From Acidobacteriota bacterium (GTDB lineage: Bacteria > Acidobacteriota > Terriglobia > Terriglobales > Acidobacteriaceae): DNA of 10,162 nt. Every line of letters begins with the position of its first letter. Position 1 is the first letter of the stretch. The notes beneath the pieces were generated by a model, which worked only from the letters and a program-made list of their open reading frames with translations, did no database searches and had not been told where the DNA came from. Shown piece by piece: positions 1-7,307 of the stretch. A program made the position numbers and the translations under genes. The DNA lies in NCBI GenBank assembly GCA_021793595.1, contig JAJYSL010000152.1:1-10162 (forward strand), in the 5' to 3' direction.

Positions 1-1103
1 CGATCTCGCTCATCCCGCCGGGACCCGTCTCCAATGTCTATGCAAATTTTCCAGGAGGAAACCCATTTGCGAATGGATTTCAGCTGGGCGGCCCTCGCCC
101 TCCTGCAACTGCGACGTTTATCAATCCGCAGACGCTATACAATCTGGCGCAGAACTTCCGCCTGTCCTACCTGCAGCAGTTCAGTCTTATCTTGGAACGC
201 TCTCTTACCGCCAACGATTTTGTTTCGGTTGGCTACTACGGCGGCTTAGGCAGGCATCTCAGCCTGGTGCAGGACGACAACCAGGCCGTTTACATTCCCG
301 GAAAGTCCACCACAACGAATTCTCAGTCCCGGCGGCCGAATCAGAATTTTCAGCAGGCCTTTACAACAGTTCCCACAGGGATGTCGAACTATAACGGCCT
401 GGAGGTGGTGTACCGGCACCGCGTTCGCGGCGGCCTCACGCTATCGGGCGACTTCGACTATAGCAAGAGCATGGACGACAATTCGTCGCCGGCCAATGAC
501 ATCCTGACCGGCGCGTTAATCTCCATCCCGAACGATCCTGGATTCCGATATGCCCCTTCGGATTTTAATCAGACCCATACCTTGCGGGCGATGGGTGTCT
601 GGGGCCTTCCTTGGTATTCCAACGCCACTGGCGTGAGGAAGATCGCGCTGGGGGGATGGCAACTTAGTGGGCTATTTACGTGGGATTCCGGCATGCCTTT
701 CAGCGTGGGCTCCCCGTATAACCAGTCGTTTACCGGGAATAGCACAGATCTGGCAGACCGCGTGCCAAATGTTCCTATGACGCTCCCGAGCAACCGGAGC
801 GAACAGGCAAAGATCGCTAAATACTTCAACACCGCGGCGTTCACTGTCAATGCCCCCGGAACCTTTGGCAATAGCGGTCGCAATATCCTGACTTCGCCCG
901 GTTTGGTGGACGTCGATACCGCGGTTGTCAAAAATTACCAAATGACTGAACGCTGGAGACTCGAACTCCGAGTGGAAGCGTTCAACGTTCTCAATCACAC
1001 CAATTTTGGTCCTCCTCTAAGCTCCTTGGGTCCGACTGACGGCGAGATAACCTCAGCGCGAGATCCTCGTATCATGCAAGGCGCATTAAAGATCTATTTT
1101 TAG
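1..1103 (+). CDS. Oar-like TonB-dependent receptor, C-terminal part (5' end outside window)
   Basis: The reading frame is open from base 3 of the window to the TAG at 1101-1103, about 366 residues, so the start lies outside the window. An internal TTG near 192 is not the true start. The protein looks like the outer-membrane beta-barrel end of an Oar-like TonB-dependent receptor of the kind abundant in Acidobacteriota. Visible hallmarks are alternating aromatic/polar strands (for example YNGLEVVYRHRVRGGLTLSG), the segment GGWQLSGLFTWDSGMPFSV, the near-terminal strand RLELRVEAFNVLNHTNFG, and the C-terminus RIMQGALKIYF, which ends in the terminal Phe typical of outer-membrane barrels. Such receptors are generally thought to move large or scarce ligands across the outer membrane using TonB energy; the ligand here cannot be read. 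No glycan gene adjoins it: mobile-element debris separates it from the operon on the right. It is a different gene from the receptor at the right edge. Confidence 0.85.
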   Translation, partial: ISLIPPGPVSNVYANFPGGNPFANGFQLGGPRPPATATFINPQTLYNLAQNFRLSYLQQFSLILERSLTANDFVSVGYYGGLGRHLSLVQDDNQAVYIPGKSTTTNSQSRRPNQNFQQAFTTVPTGMSNYNGLEVVYRHRVRGGLTLSGDFDYSKSMDDNSSPANDILTGALISIPNDPGFRYAPSDFNQTHTLRAMGVWGLPWYSNATGVRKIALGGWQLSGLFTWDSGMPFSVGSPYNQSFTGNSTDLADRVPNVPMTLPSNRSEQAKIAKYFNTAAFTVNAPGTFGNSGRNILTSPGLVDVDTAVVKNYQMTERWRLELRVEAFNVLNHTNFGPPLSSLGPTDGEITSARDPRIMQGALKIYF

Positions 1104-1141
1104 TGTGCACTGTCACTACTCTGAAACACGCTCCGACTGCG

Positions 1142-1179
1142 AGGCGGGCCCCCCACAAATCCACACGGGCGGCCCGCCT
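1142..1179 (+). terminator. Inverted repeat after receptor gene, possible terminator
   Basis: AGGCGGGCC (1142-1150) is perfectly complementary to GGCCCGCCT (1171-1179), with a 20-base loop, starting 38 bases after the receptor stop codon. The stem is nearly all G-C. No T-run follows on the + strand, so this is not a classic intrinsic terminator. It could act with Rho or only stabilise the 3' end of the mRNA. Confidence 0.45.
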
Positions 1180-1334
1180 ACGGTAGCAGGATGGTACGCA
1201 TAGTGTCGTTTTTGGAGCGGTGGTTTTTCGTTTTCTTTGATTGATTGCGTGATTCCGGCATTTGGACTAAAGCGTCAGCTTTTCTCGATCGTGTGGCCCG
1301 CGACCTGCCCCGCGATATTGCCGTGGATTGGCCG

Positions 1335-1385
1335 ATGCGGGAGATCCGGCGACGAACTCGGGTAGTGGGTGCATTCCCCGATGAC
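1335..1385 (+). pseudogene. IS256-type transposase C-terminal scrap
   Basis: The frame starting at 1335 reads MREIRRRTRVVGAFPDD. This closely resembles the strongly conserved C-terminal block of IS256-family (mutator-type) transposases, which read roughly EIRRRT-VVG-FP. Only about 17 residues match. Upstream residues in the same frame and everything after the DD do not look like the family, and the tyrosine-recombinase remnant begins within about 20 bases. I read this as a tiny relic from an old insertion and deletion. The match rests on motif recognition only; a chance likeness is possible but unlikely given the run of arginines followed by VVGAFP. Confidence 0.5.
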
Positions 1386-2027
1386 ATGGATCCGCATCGT
1401 CGGACGAGTTCGCACGGCTTTCCCGCGTCATTAAGTGGGATAGCCCCCGCCGGCAGCATCCAGCCTTCATGTTCAGCGTCTGCACAGGGATCAGATGGAG
1501 TGAGCAGCTCAAGCTCATTCGGCCGCAGGTGAGCTTGAAGCAGCACGTGATCCATCTCTACGAAGTCAAGGATCCGACCGGGCGCGTGTAGACCAAGGCG
1601 CCCGTCGTGCCGCTATTCAGTGTCGCCTTCGCTGCCCTGGCTGAACAGCAGACGCTCGTCCCAAATCGGCGTAAAACTCTGGTCTTCCCGGAGGCGGGCG
1701 ATTACTGCCGCTACTGGTTCAAGCCAGCGATGGCTACGGTCGGCGTGACGGGCTATACCTGGCACGGCAACCGCCATACCTACTTGCTCTTGGCAAGTGC
1801 TGGCGGAAGCCTCACTCAATGCCCCGCAGGAGCTTTCCGGCCACAAGTCCATCGCCATGGTCGCGCGCTACGCCCATCTTGCGCCAGATGGAACGGTGGC
1901 CGCGGCCGAGTCGATCGTTGCCGCACCCAGGAAGCGCGTTTTCGTCGCGGACAAACAGGCACCAGGACAGGCGCCAGACGAGGCCAGGTCCCTCTGGGGA
2001 AATCCATTAAGCCTTCTATTTATGTAA
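1385..2027 (+). pseudogene. Tyrosine recombinase/integrase catalytic domain, decayed
   Basis: Three frame-connected pieces together rebuild the catalytic domain of a phage or island integrase. Frame 2 from about 1403 reads DEFARLSRVIKW and then TGIRWSEQ, with the first catalytic Arg, up to YEVKDPTGRV. An in-frame TAG interrupts at 1589-1591. The same frame resumes with TKAPVVPLFSVAF and reaches GYTWHGNRHTYLLLASAG, which holds the HxxR catalytic box. Near 1797-1812 the match jumps to the next frame: LNAPQELSGHKSIAMVARYAHLAP, with the GH box and the nucleophile Tyr in ARYAHL. The frame ends with TAA at 2025-2027. The N-terminal core-binding domain is missing. One nonsense codon plus one frameshift make the gene non-functional. 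It ends 7 bases from the CCA end of the tRNA gene, the usual position for an integrase of an element inserted in a tRNA 3' end. Confidence 0.85.
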
Positions 2028-2033
2028 CTTATA

Positions 2034-2109
<76 letters not shown>

Positions 2110-2125
2110 TGATTGTAAACATCTC

Positions 2126-2157
2126 ATTATATATCAATCATTTATGCGTCCGCTCAA
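2126..2157 (-). promoter_or_regulatory. Probable sigma-70 promoter of the tRNA gene
   Basis: On the minus strand a perfect TATAAT lies at 2131-2126, ending 16 bases before the tRNA 5' end, which would give a leader of about 10 bases. A TTGAGC that could serve as the -35 lies at 2157-2152, but the spacer is 20 bases, longer than usual. The -10 call is stronger than the -35 call. Confidence 0.55.
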
Positions 2158-2182
2158 TCTCTGCGCTAGAGGCTTAACATTG

Positions 2183-2206
2183 TCTGGTGCCGGTTCTGGT
2201 GCCGGT
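2183..2206. repeat. Tandem repeat, 2 x 12 bp
   Basis: TCTGGTGCCGGT occurs twice back to back with no mismatch, followed by a partial third unit start (TC). No function can be inferred. It probably arose by replication slippage or from a duplicated segment of decayed coding DNA. Confidence 0.7.
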
Positions 2207-2565
2207 TCAATTCAGTGTTCTTCTCGAACCACGATGACAAAGGCCTGCCTCGATCTTTTCATTCTAACGGCAGCTGACCAATTCGATGTTTCTCAATCCG
2301 ACGTAGAAAGACGCGGTGAACGTATATGATTCCTCGCCATAAACCGTGTGGCGTTGGTTTGTGAGATTTAACCGGAAGTCGGCTGGCACGAGCATCCAAG
2401 CTGGGCTGGAAATGGCCGATTCCATCATTTATGGATGCCCGAAAGTCGCTTGCGGAACAGATCGAGGTTACGAAGCGGTTCGCGGATGAAATCAGTCACG
2501 ATGGGATTTGCACCTTTTGCATGAGAGCCTCACCAATCCTTAGCCGGAATATTGAGCCACGATGA

Positions 2566-3189
2566 TTGCCCCCGCCGTTCCGCACGCTGATGCGGCGGAT
2601 GGGCATCGAGGCTCTCTATCGAAAACCGAACACGTCCAAGCCCGCGCCGGGCCACAAAATCTATCCCTATCTGCTGCGCGGTCTTCCGATCACACGGCCC
2701 AATCAAGTCTGGGCAACGGACATCAGCTACATTCCCATGGCGCGCGGCTTCGTTTATCTGGTCGCGGTCATCGACTGGTTCAGCCGCCGGGTGCTCTCCT
2801 GGCGGCTGTCGATCACCATGGACACCAGCTTCTGCATCGAAGCGCTGGATGAGGCTCTCAGACTGCACGGCAAGCCTGAGATCTTCAATACCGACCAAGG
2901 CAGTCAGTTTACCAGCGAAGCTTTCACCCGGCGGCTGAAAGAGGAAGGTATCCAGATCAGCATGGATGGCCGCGGCCGTTGGGCAGACAACGTCTTCGTC
3001 GAGCGGCTGTGGCGTTCGCTCAAGTACGAGCACGTTTACCTGCACGCTTATGAGTCGGTTGACGAAGCGAGAGACAAGATTGGGCGCTACTTCGAGTTCT
3101 TCAACGCCCGACGCCCACATTCCAGCCTGGGAGCGCAGACGCCGGACCAGGTATACTTCCACCGTCCGCCAGAGGCTTTGGCGGCTTAA
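2566..3189 (+). pseudogene. IS3-family transposase OrfB, N-terminally truncated
   Basis: This 207-codon frame encodes the integrase-core (DDE, rve-type) part of an IS3-family OrfB, which is usually about 270-290 residues. The N-terminal helix-turn-helix portion is absent. Family-like sequence begins at TLMRRMGIEALYRKPN, residues 8-23. The catalytic triad is intact: D52 in WATDISYI, D110 in FNTDQGSQF and E146 in DNVFVERLW, with the family's DD(35)E spacing. The C-terminal signature FFNARRPHSSL is also present. A TGA sits directly before the frame (2563-2565) and the only nearby start is TTG, so this is a deletion remnant and not a complete gene. The long opposite-strand frame over this region is its shadow. 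Confidence 0.9.
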
Positions 3190-3218
3190 CGCGCGATGAA
3201 GCAGGCCATGGAAATGCC

Positions 3219-3275
3219 GGTCTTATGGAAAGCGCGGGAAACGATACAGCCGTTTCCCGCCCTTCCCACAAGACC
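3219..3275. repeat. Long hairpin, 25-bp imperfect stem, 7-base loop
   Basis: Bases 3219-3243 pair with 3251-3275 at 22 of 25 positions. The inner 10 bp, GCGGGAAACG with CGTTTCCCGC, are perfect. In minus-strand RNA two of the three mismatches become G-U pairs, so the fold would be stronger when read in the direction of the GH43 operon. It lies between the transposase stop and the GH43 stop. No T-run follows on either strand, so termination by it is uncertain. It is probably part of the IS tail. Confidence 0.75.
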
Positions 3276-3276
3276 T

Positions 3277-3301
3277 TGAAAATCGATGAAGCCGATTTTC
3301 A
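3277..3301. repeat. Second hairpin, 9-bp perfect stem, 7-base loop
   Basis: TGAAAATCG (3277-3285) is complementary to CGATTTTCA (3293-3301). It follows the larger hairpin by one base and also has a 7-base loop (ATGAAGC here, ATACAGC in the first). The tandem arrangement within the IS tail suggests a designed barrier to transcription into or out of the element, but this is inference. Confidence 0.7.
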
Positions 3302-3355
3302 CATTTCCACCGCCTCGACGACCACGAGCAATCTTTTCACTTAAAAACCCGAAAA

Positions 3356-3383
3356 ACCTGTCCAAACTACCGGGACCGGCTCA
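3356..3383 (+). repeat. Probable right terminal repeat of the IS3-family element
   Basis: The stretch ends CTACCGGGACCGGCTCA. Read inward from the end it starts TGAGCCGGTCCCGG, consistent with the 5'-TG...CA-3' ends of IS3-family elements. It lies 167-194 bases after the transposase stop. The last three bases are also the stop codon (TGA on the minus strand) of the GH43 gene. There is no matching left end to confirm the boundary. Confidence 0.45.
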
Positions 3384-4469
3384 AGGTATGGGTGAACCAG
3401 TACGAACATCGACCGTCCATTGCTTTAGATCGCGTAGCGGAAGCACCTCTGCGCCGCGAAAATTAAGTGGAAGCCAAACTTGAAAATCGTGTCCTTTCAC
3501 GCCATCAGGACTCGATCCCCAGCGATCGCCCATCCACATATAAAGGGTTCCAGTTGGTGTGGGAATGGTGGCAACGCCAAGCTGTTGCGCATGGATTGTT
3601 GTATTCGAACGCCCAGTCCCAGGTGCTGTCCATGAGCGGCCATCCCTCTCTAGGGAATCACTGATATTGATGTTGTTTTGATAGCCGTAGGGCCCAAGAG
3701 GAGAATTGCTTGTATACACGCGCACACCGGATCCAGATTTGCAAAATGCGCAGGTATTGTCGAACAGCAGATAATAGGTTCCAGCACGGAAAAACATCGC
3801 TGGAGCCTCAACATTCCCGGCGATGATGCCGCTGCTTACCTGAGTAGAGCTAAGATAATCGGCGGTAAGGCGCTCCACGCTAATCACGTGGTGCATCGGG
3901 TTCTTCACCGGATGGGATTCAAAGAGGCCAGTAACGATCGCGGTGTAGGCGATATAAGCTGTGCCATGGTGATCGACGAACAGGTCGAAATCTCCGACGC
4001 CTCGCGCAGAGTATTTCAACCGGACATTGGAATTCACAATTTGGAACGGCCCAGCGGGGCTCGCTGACACGGCAACTGCGTATTCATTGTCGGCGTTGTA
4101 CCAGAGAACGTACTGGTGGTCGTGGGCGTTATACCGCACATGGGGTCTGTAGTACGTGCGCGGGGGGTAGTTCGTCAGCAGTTGCCCCTCATATTTCCAA
4201 TGGCTAAGATCGGTCGAACTGTAGCACACAAAGTAGTTCGTTTTCCCGAGGCCATTGGTGTTTCCATAGTGCGTTCCATACAGGTAGAACTTCCCCCGAA
4301 AATATTGCAGATCACCGTCGTGAGCATCCACGACGTGACCGCTCGTGTCACGGCGTGGTGAATCAATGAGGATGGTAACAGTTAGGGCAACCGCAGAATG
4401 GCAGCCTATACTTGCAGCCAGCAGTAGAGCCGCGACAATCAATATCGGTGTTAATGCGGCGCGTCTCAT
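3381..4469 (-). CDS. GH43-like exported glycosidase
   Basis: This 362-residue protein looks like a five-bladed beta-propeller glycoside hydrolase of family 43 or a near relative. An N-terminal hydrophobic stretch, residues 6-22, ends in SIGC (Cys23), so it is either a Sec-exported protein or a lipoprotein with a slightly atypical lipobox. The three expected acids are in plausible places: the base Asp in VDAHDGDLQYFRGKFYLYG (D49 or D52), the modulating Asp in GVGDFDLFVD (D161 or D163), and the acid Glu in NVEAPAMFF (E221). RPHVRYNAHDHQYVLWY (109-125) and YMWMGDRWGSS (310-320) are typical of the family. Known GH43 enzymes release arabinose, xylose or galactose; the substrate is not readable here. 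It is the last gene of the operon, 28 bases after the rhamnosidase gene, with GGAGG 12 bases before the ATG. The propeller seems complete (ends QWTVDV), but the stop coincides with the IS end, so a few native C-terminal residues may be lost. Confidence 0.75.
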   Translation of the reverse strand: MRRAALTPILIVAALLLAASIGCHSAVALTVTILIDSPRRDTSGHVVDAHDGDLQYFRGKFYLYGTHYGNTNGLGKTNYFVCYSSTDLSHWKYEGQLLTNYPPRTYYRPHVRYNAHDHQYVLWYNADNEYAVAVSASPAGPFQIVNSNVRLKYSARGVGDFDLFVDHHGTAYIAYTAIVTGLFESHPVKNPMHHVISVERLTADYLSSTQVSSGIIAGNVEAPAMFFRAGTYYLLFDNTCAFCKSGSGVRVYTSNSPLGPYGYQNNINISDSLERDGRSWTAPGTGRSNTTIHAQQLGVATIPTPTGTLYMWMGDRWGSSPDGVKGHDFQVWLPLNFRGAEVLPLRDLKQWTVDVRTGSPIP

Positions 4470-4497
4470 AATTTGCGATTGCCTCCGTGCGATCTAT

Positions 4498-7233
4498 CTA
4501 ATAACCAACTTCGATATCGTATTTTCCTGGTTTGGCAAGAATGAGGGGTTCAACTGCACCGTTGCCATTGACGACGATGCGATGCGGTCGATGTCCTTGC
4601 CATTCAGGTAAAACGATCCGGGTTCTGGAAGCGAAAGGAAGATCGATGTGTAAACTGAACGATGCGACAGGAGAAGATCTCATTATCCAGAGCACGCTCA
4701 CGACACCTCGGGGCGTAGGTACTGTGCCGTTCGCCCATTTAAGATCAAGCGGCTTGGGAGCGATTGTCATGGATTGGAAGCCCGGCGCAGTTTCCTTTAC
4801 TCCGAGGAGCACCCTGCTCAATATGTAAGTAGGTGTTGCGCTCCATGCGTGGCAACTTGTGCCATTCGCCTGCCGGAACTGCTCCCAGAAGGTCCCATTG
4901 CCGGCAGCGCGCATCGGCCCCCAGAAGTGCTCAATGGTCGAAACCGCTTCCGCGTCCCATCCACTTTTTACGAGCGCCGACAAAACAAAATACATCCCAT
5001 AAGGCTGAGCCTGGACAATGTCGCGGTGATAATCGATAGCGCCGTCCGGCTGCACCAATTGCAGGGTTGTTGAATCGAGCGACTGTGCTTTGACCAGGTG
5101 CGGATCGGTGATGCGGCTAAGAATTGCGGGAACGAGCCGCTGCGGCGCCAGGTTGAAGAGCACGGCATCTGCGTTCACCAACTGTCCAGTTTGCTCGCTC
5201 TGTTTTCCGTCATCAACAGTGTCCATATACAGCCCACGCTCTGCGTTCCAATAGCGGTGGTGCCAGCTCTGGCGAATGGCCGATGCCCGTCGTTCGAAAT
5301 CCGCGGCGGTCGTGGCGTTGTTCATAGCCTGCGCCAGATCTGCAGCGTTCTCCAGAGCATGCATGTATAGCGCGTTCAGGATCGCGCTTGTGCCTCTCTT
5401 GTCTGGCATGGACCAGTCGAGAAATACCCAGTAGGGCATTTTCCCAAGATACCCGTCGGGTTGCTGCAGGCGTTTGAACCACTGCATGATGCGCACTATA
5501 TTGGGATAAATCAAGGCGAGAAATCGGCGATCGCCTGTCTCGAAATAATATTCATGCGCCACATTGACGAACGAAAACATGTAATCGTCGATCACCCATA
5601 TATCCGAAACGCCGCTGGCAGCCACTGAGGGGATCGCGCCATCCTGGCGTTGATCGCGGGCCACATCCAGCAGGAACTTTCTGGCGATGTCAAGGTTGCC
5701 ATCAGTGACGCTATTTACCAGCAGCTCTAACTCGCCGTCGCCCACCCATTCCCGCTGTTCGCGGGTTGGGCAATCCATCACTCCGTCCAGAGTGCATAGC
5801 TGCCATGTGTACGCGCCCATTTGCCACAGGTCGTTCAATTCCGGGTTGGACGTGTGCAGGGAGCCGTCATGCGACAAATCCGCTGTGCTGAAAAGTAAAT
5901 CTGCCCGCAAATGTATCGGAACTGTGGACGGCGAAACTCGTACTTCAAGATAGCGCAGGCCATGCCAGCCCCACAGGGTCCATTTCTGCGAGCCGGCACG
6001 CGCATAATACCGAGCCACATAATTACCGCCCGGTTGATCGGCATCCACGTGGCCGTCCGTCAATCGTTCGCTCCAGCCCAGGTCAATGACTGTATTTGCC
6101 GGAGCGTCTATTGTGATCTGCGGATAACCATCGACTTCCCGACCCATGTCAAAGATCACGTAAGCCGGCGCAGAATGGGGCAGGAGAACTGCTGTCTTCT
6201 CGGTTGGTTTCCCCACAAGTATGTCGTCATAATCCAGCAACCTGGCCGATGGGTTATGAGGCTCCGTTGCGATGAAGTGGCCCAGATTTGCGATGGTGCT
6301 TGGAATCATTAGCGCGGTGCCGCGGCGGCCGGCCGCTGTATGCAGCGTTTTGTCATCGCTCGTCAAGCCGTAACTCACAATGGACTGGGGAGCCATCAAT
6401 TCTTCGATTGGGGAGGCCATGGGGCGCCTTTCGAGATTCGAAAACGGCTCGGCAGGCGGAGTGGATAAGCCAAATTGCGTGGTCGTGACCTGCGCGTGGA
6501 ACCAGTGGCTATCGTCGAAGTCTTCTCCGGTCCAGTCCGGTTGCGAGTGATCGGCTCGCACAACCTCCACTTCTGGTAGCGAGCCGTTGATGCGAGGCTG
6601 GCCCCAGATCATGCTGTCGTCTTCTGAGGTCGTCCAGGTTGGGTCGGAAATGACGGTGTGGTGTCCAGTTGGACTCTCGTAGTCAAGCTGACATACAAGG
6701 CCGCCATGGTTCGGCGCTCCTGGGGGTTCTCTATACCATCCCATTGGAGCATCGAGCCACCGCACTTCGGCTGCAATCACATTTTTGCCGGGATGCAGAA
6801 GCCGACCAACAGCAATCGTGTCGTAATAACCCCAGTAGAGAGGTGCGCGTGCCGGGCCCCGCGCCACCAGAATGCCATTCACATATAAGTGATATCGACT
6901 GTCGGCGAACACCCTGATCTGTGCGGATGTGGGCACATCGGCTACAACAAACTCCTTGCGAAACCGGATGAACTGATTTGCGTGCGGTGAAATATTCCGA
7001 ATCGACGGCCAGATCCATTGCGCGGTCCATTCGAACGCATCGCTATTTCGAGCCTGCGGGTTCGCCGAAGCTTCACTCCTCGTGTTGCGCATGGAGATGC
7101 TGATGAGAGCGGCCACCAGCAAGGTCAACGTCAACAGGCGATAAAGGAGGCGTGCTCGCCTGAGATGTTGAGCGCTTTCGAAGACCTTGATATTTGATCG
7201 AAGCATTCTCGCTGTCGATAGAATTCTGTTCAT
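4498..7233 (-). CDS. GH78 alpha-L-rhamnosidase-like enzyme, membrane-anchored
   Basis: I place the start at the ATG at 7233 (911 residues). GAGGGG lies 11 bases before it, and the longer frame from 7419 would add 62 residues of non-family sequence overlapping the preceding gene. Near the N-terminus, residues 30-48 (LLYRLLTLTLLVAALISIS) form a signal anchor preceded by arginines, so the enzyme is probably exported and held at the inner membrane or periplasmic. Next come a jelly-roll N-terminal domain starting TAQWIWP (about 70), a second beta domain with MGREVDGYPQITID (about 363-376) and WHGLRYLEV, the alpha/alpha-barrel from about 450, and a C-terminal beta domain. The GH78 active-site block DCPTREQREWVGDGE gives D487, E492 and D499. 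GTFWEQ supplies the likely base E784, and SCHAW (H795) follows. It would remove terminal L-rhamnose by an inverting mechanism. Its partners are the isomerase upstream (74-base gap) and GH43 downstream (28 bases). Confidence 0.85.
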   Translation of the reverse strand: MNRILSTARMLRSNIKVFESAQHLRRARLLYRLLTLTLLVAALISISMRNTRSEASANPQARNSDAFEWTAQWIWPSIRNISPHANQFIRFRKEFVVADVPTSAQIRVFADSRYHLYVNGILVARGPARAPLYWGYYDTIAVGRLLHPGKNVIAAEVRWLDAPMGWYREPPGAPNHGGLVCQLDYESPTGHHTVISDPTWTTSEDDSMIWGQPRINGSLPEVEVVRADHSQPDWTGEDFDDSHWFHAQVTTTQFGLSTPPAEPFSNLERRPMASPIEELMAPQSIVSYGLTSDDKTLHTAAGRRGTALMIPSTIANLGHFIATEPHNPSARLLDYDDILVGKPTEKTAVLLPHSAPAYVIFDMGREVDGYPQITIDAPANTVIDLGWSERLTDGHVDADQPGGNYVARYYARAGSQKWTLWGWHGLRYLEVRVSPSTVPIHLRADLLFSTADLSHDGSLHTSNPELNDLWQMGAYTWQLCTLDGVMDCPTREQREWVGDGELELLVNSVTDGNLDIARKFLLDVARDQRQDGAIPSVAASGVSDIWVIDDYMFSFVNVAHEYYFETGDRRFLALIYPNIVRIMQWFKRLQQPDGYLGKMPYWVFLDWSMPDKRGTSAILNALYMHALENAADLAQAMNNATTAADFERRASAIRQSWHHRYWNAERGLYMDTVDDGKQSEQTGQLVNADAVLFNLAPQRLVPAILSRITDPHLVKAQSLDSTTLQLVQPDGAIDYHRDIVQAQPYGMYFVLSALVKSGWDAEAVSTIEHFWGPMRAAGNGTFWEQFRQANGTSCHAWSATPTYILSRVLLGVKETAPGFQSMTIAPKPLDLKWANGTVPTPRGVVSVLWIMRSSPVASFSLHIDLPFASRTRIVLPEWQGHRPHRIVVNGNGAVEPLILAKPGKYDIEVGY

Positions 7234-7307
7234 GTGCGTACTCACCCCTCGGATGCCTATGCCGCTCCCATCAAGTAATTCAATACATGGCGGTTGCCCA
7301 AAGTTTT

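Larger units (their letters stand above)
2110..2565. other. Gene-free stretch between tRNA and truncated IS
   Basis: Apart from the tRNA promoter, I recognise no gene here. It contains two perfect tandem copies of TCTGGTGCCGGT (2183-2206). An open frame at 2431-2565 (44 codons, starting MDARKSLAEQIEVTKRF and ending in TGA) shares its frame with the transposase that follows, but it does not resemble IS3 OrfA or the missing part of OrfB. The stretch is probably old chromosomal or island DNA abutting the broken left side of the IS. Confidence 0.4.
2566..3383 (+). mobile_element. IS3-family insertion sequence, left part deleted
   Basis: The element keeps most of OrfB, a 3' non-coding tail with a long hairpin, and a probable right terminal repeat ending at 3383. 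OrfA and the start of OrfB, together with the left end, are missing or replaced. A weak left-end candidate, TGAGATTTAACCGG, starts near 2361 and shares about 12 of 22 positions with the reverse complement of the right end; this is too little to be sure. No target-site duplication can be tested without the left end. Confidence 0.7.

Noticed and set aside
569..998. Minus-strand frames inside receptor 1
   Set aside because: They are shadows of the receptor coding frame, with low-complexity antisense composition and no recognisable domain.
1178..1555. 125-codon minus-strand frame across the mobile-element debris
   Set aside because: The + strand frames carry clear IS256 and integrase motifs here; the minus frame has none.
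2530..3162. 210-codon minus-strand frame opposite the transposase
   Set aside because: It mirrors the codon pattern of the IS3 OrfB, which has the intact DDE triad on the + strand; the minus frame shows no family motif.
3678..4067. 129-codon + strand frame inside the GH43 gene
   Set aside because: It is a shadow of the minus-strand GH43 frame, which has catalytic motifs, a signal peptide and a ribosome site.
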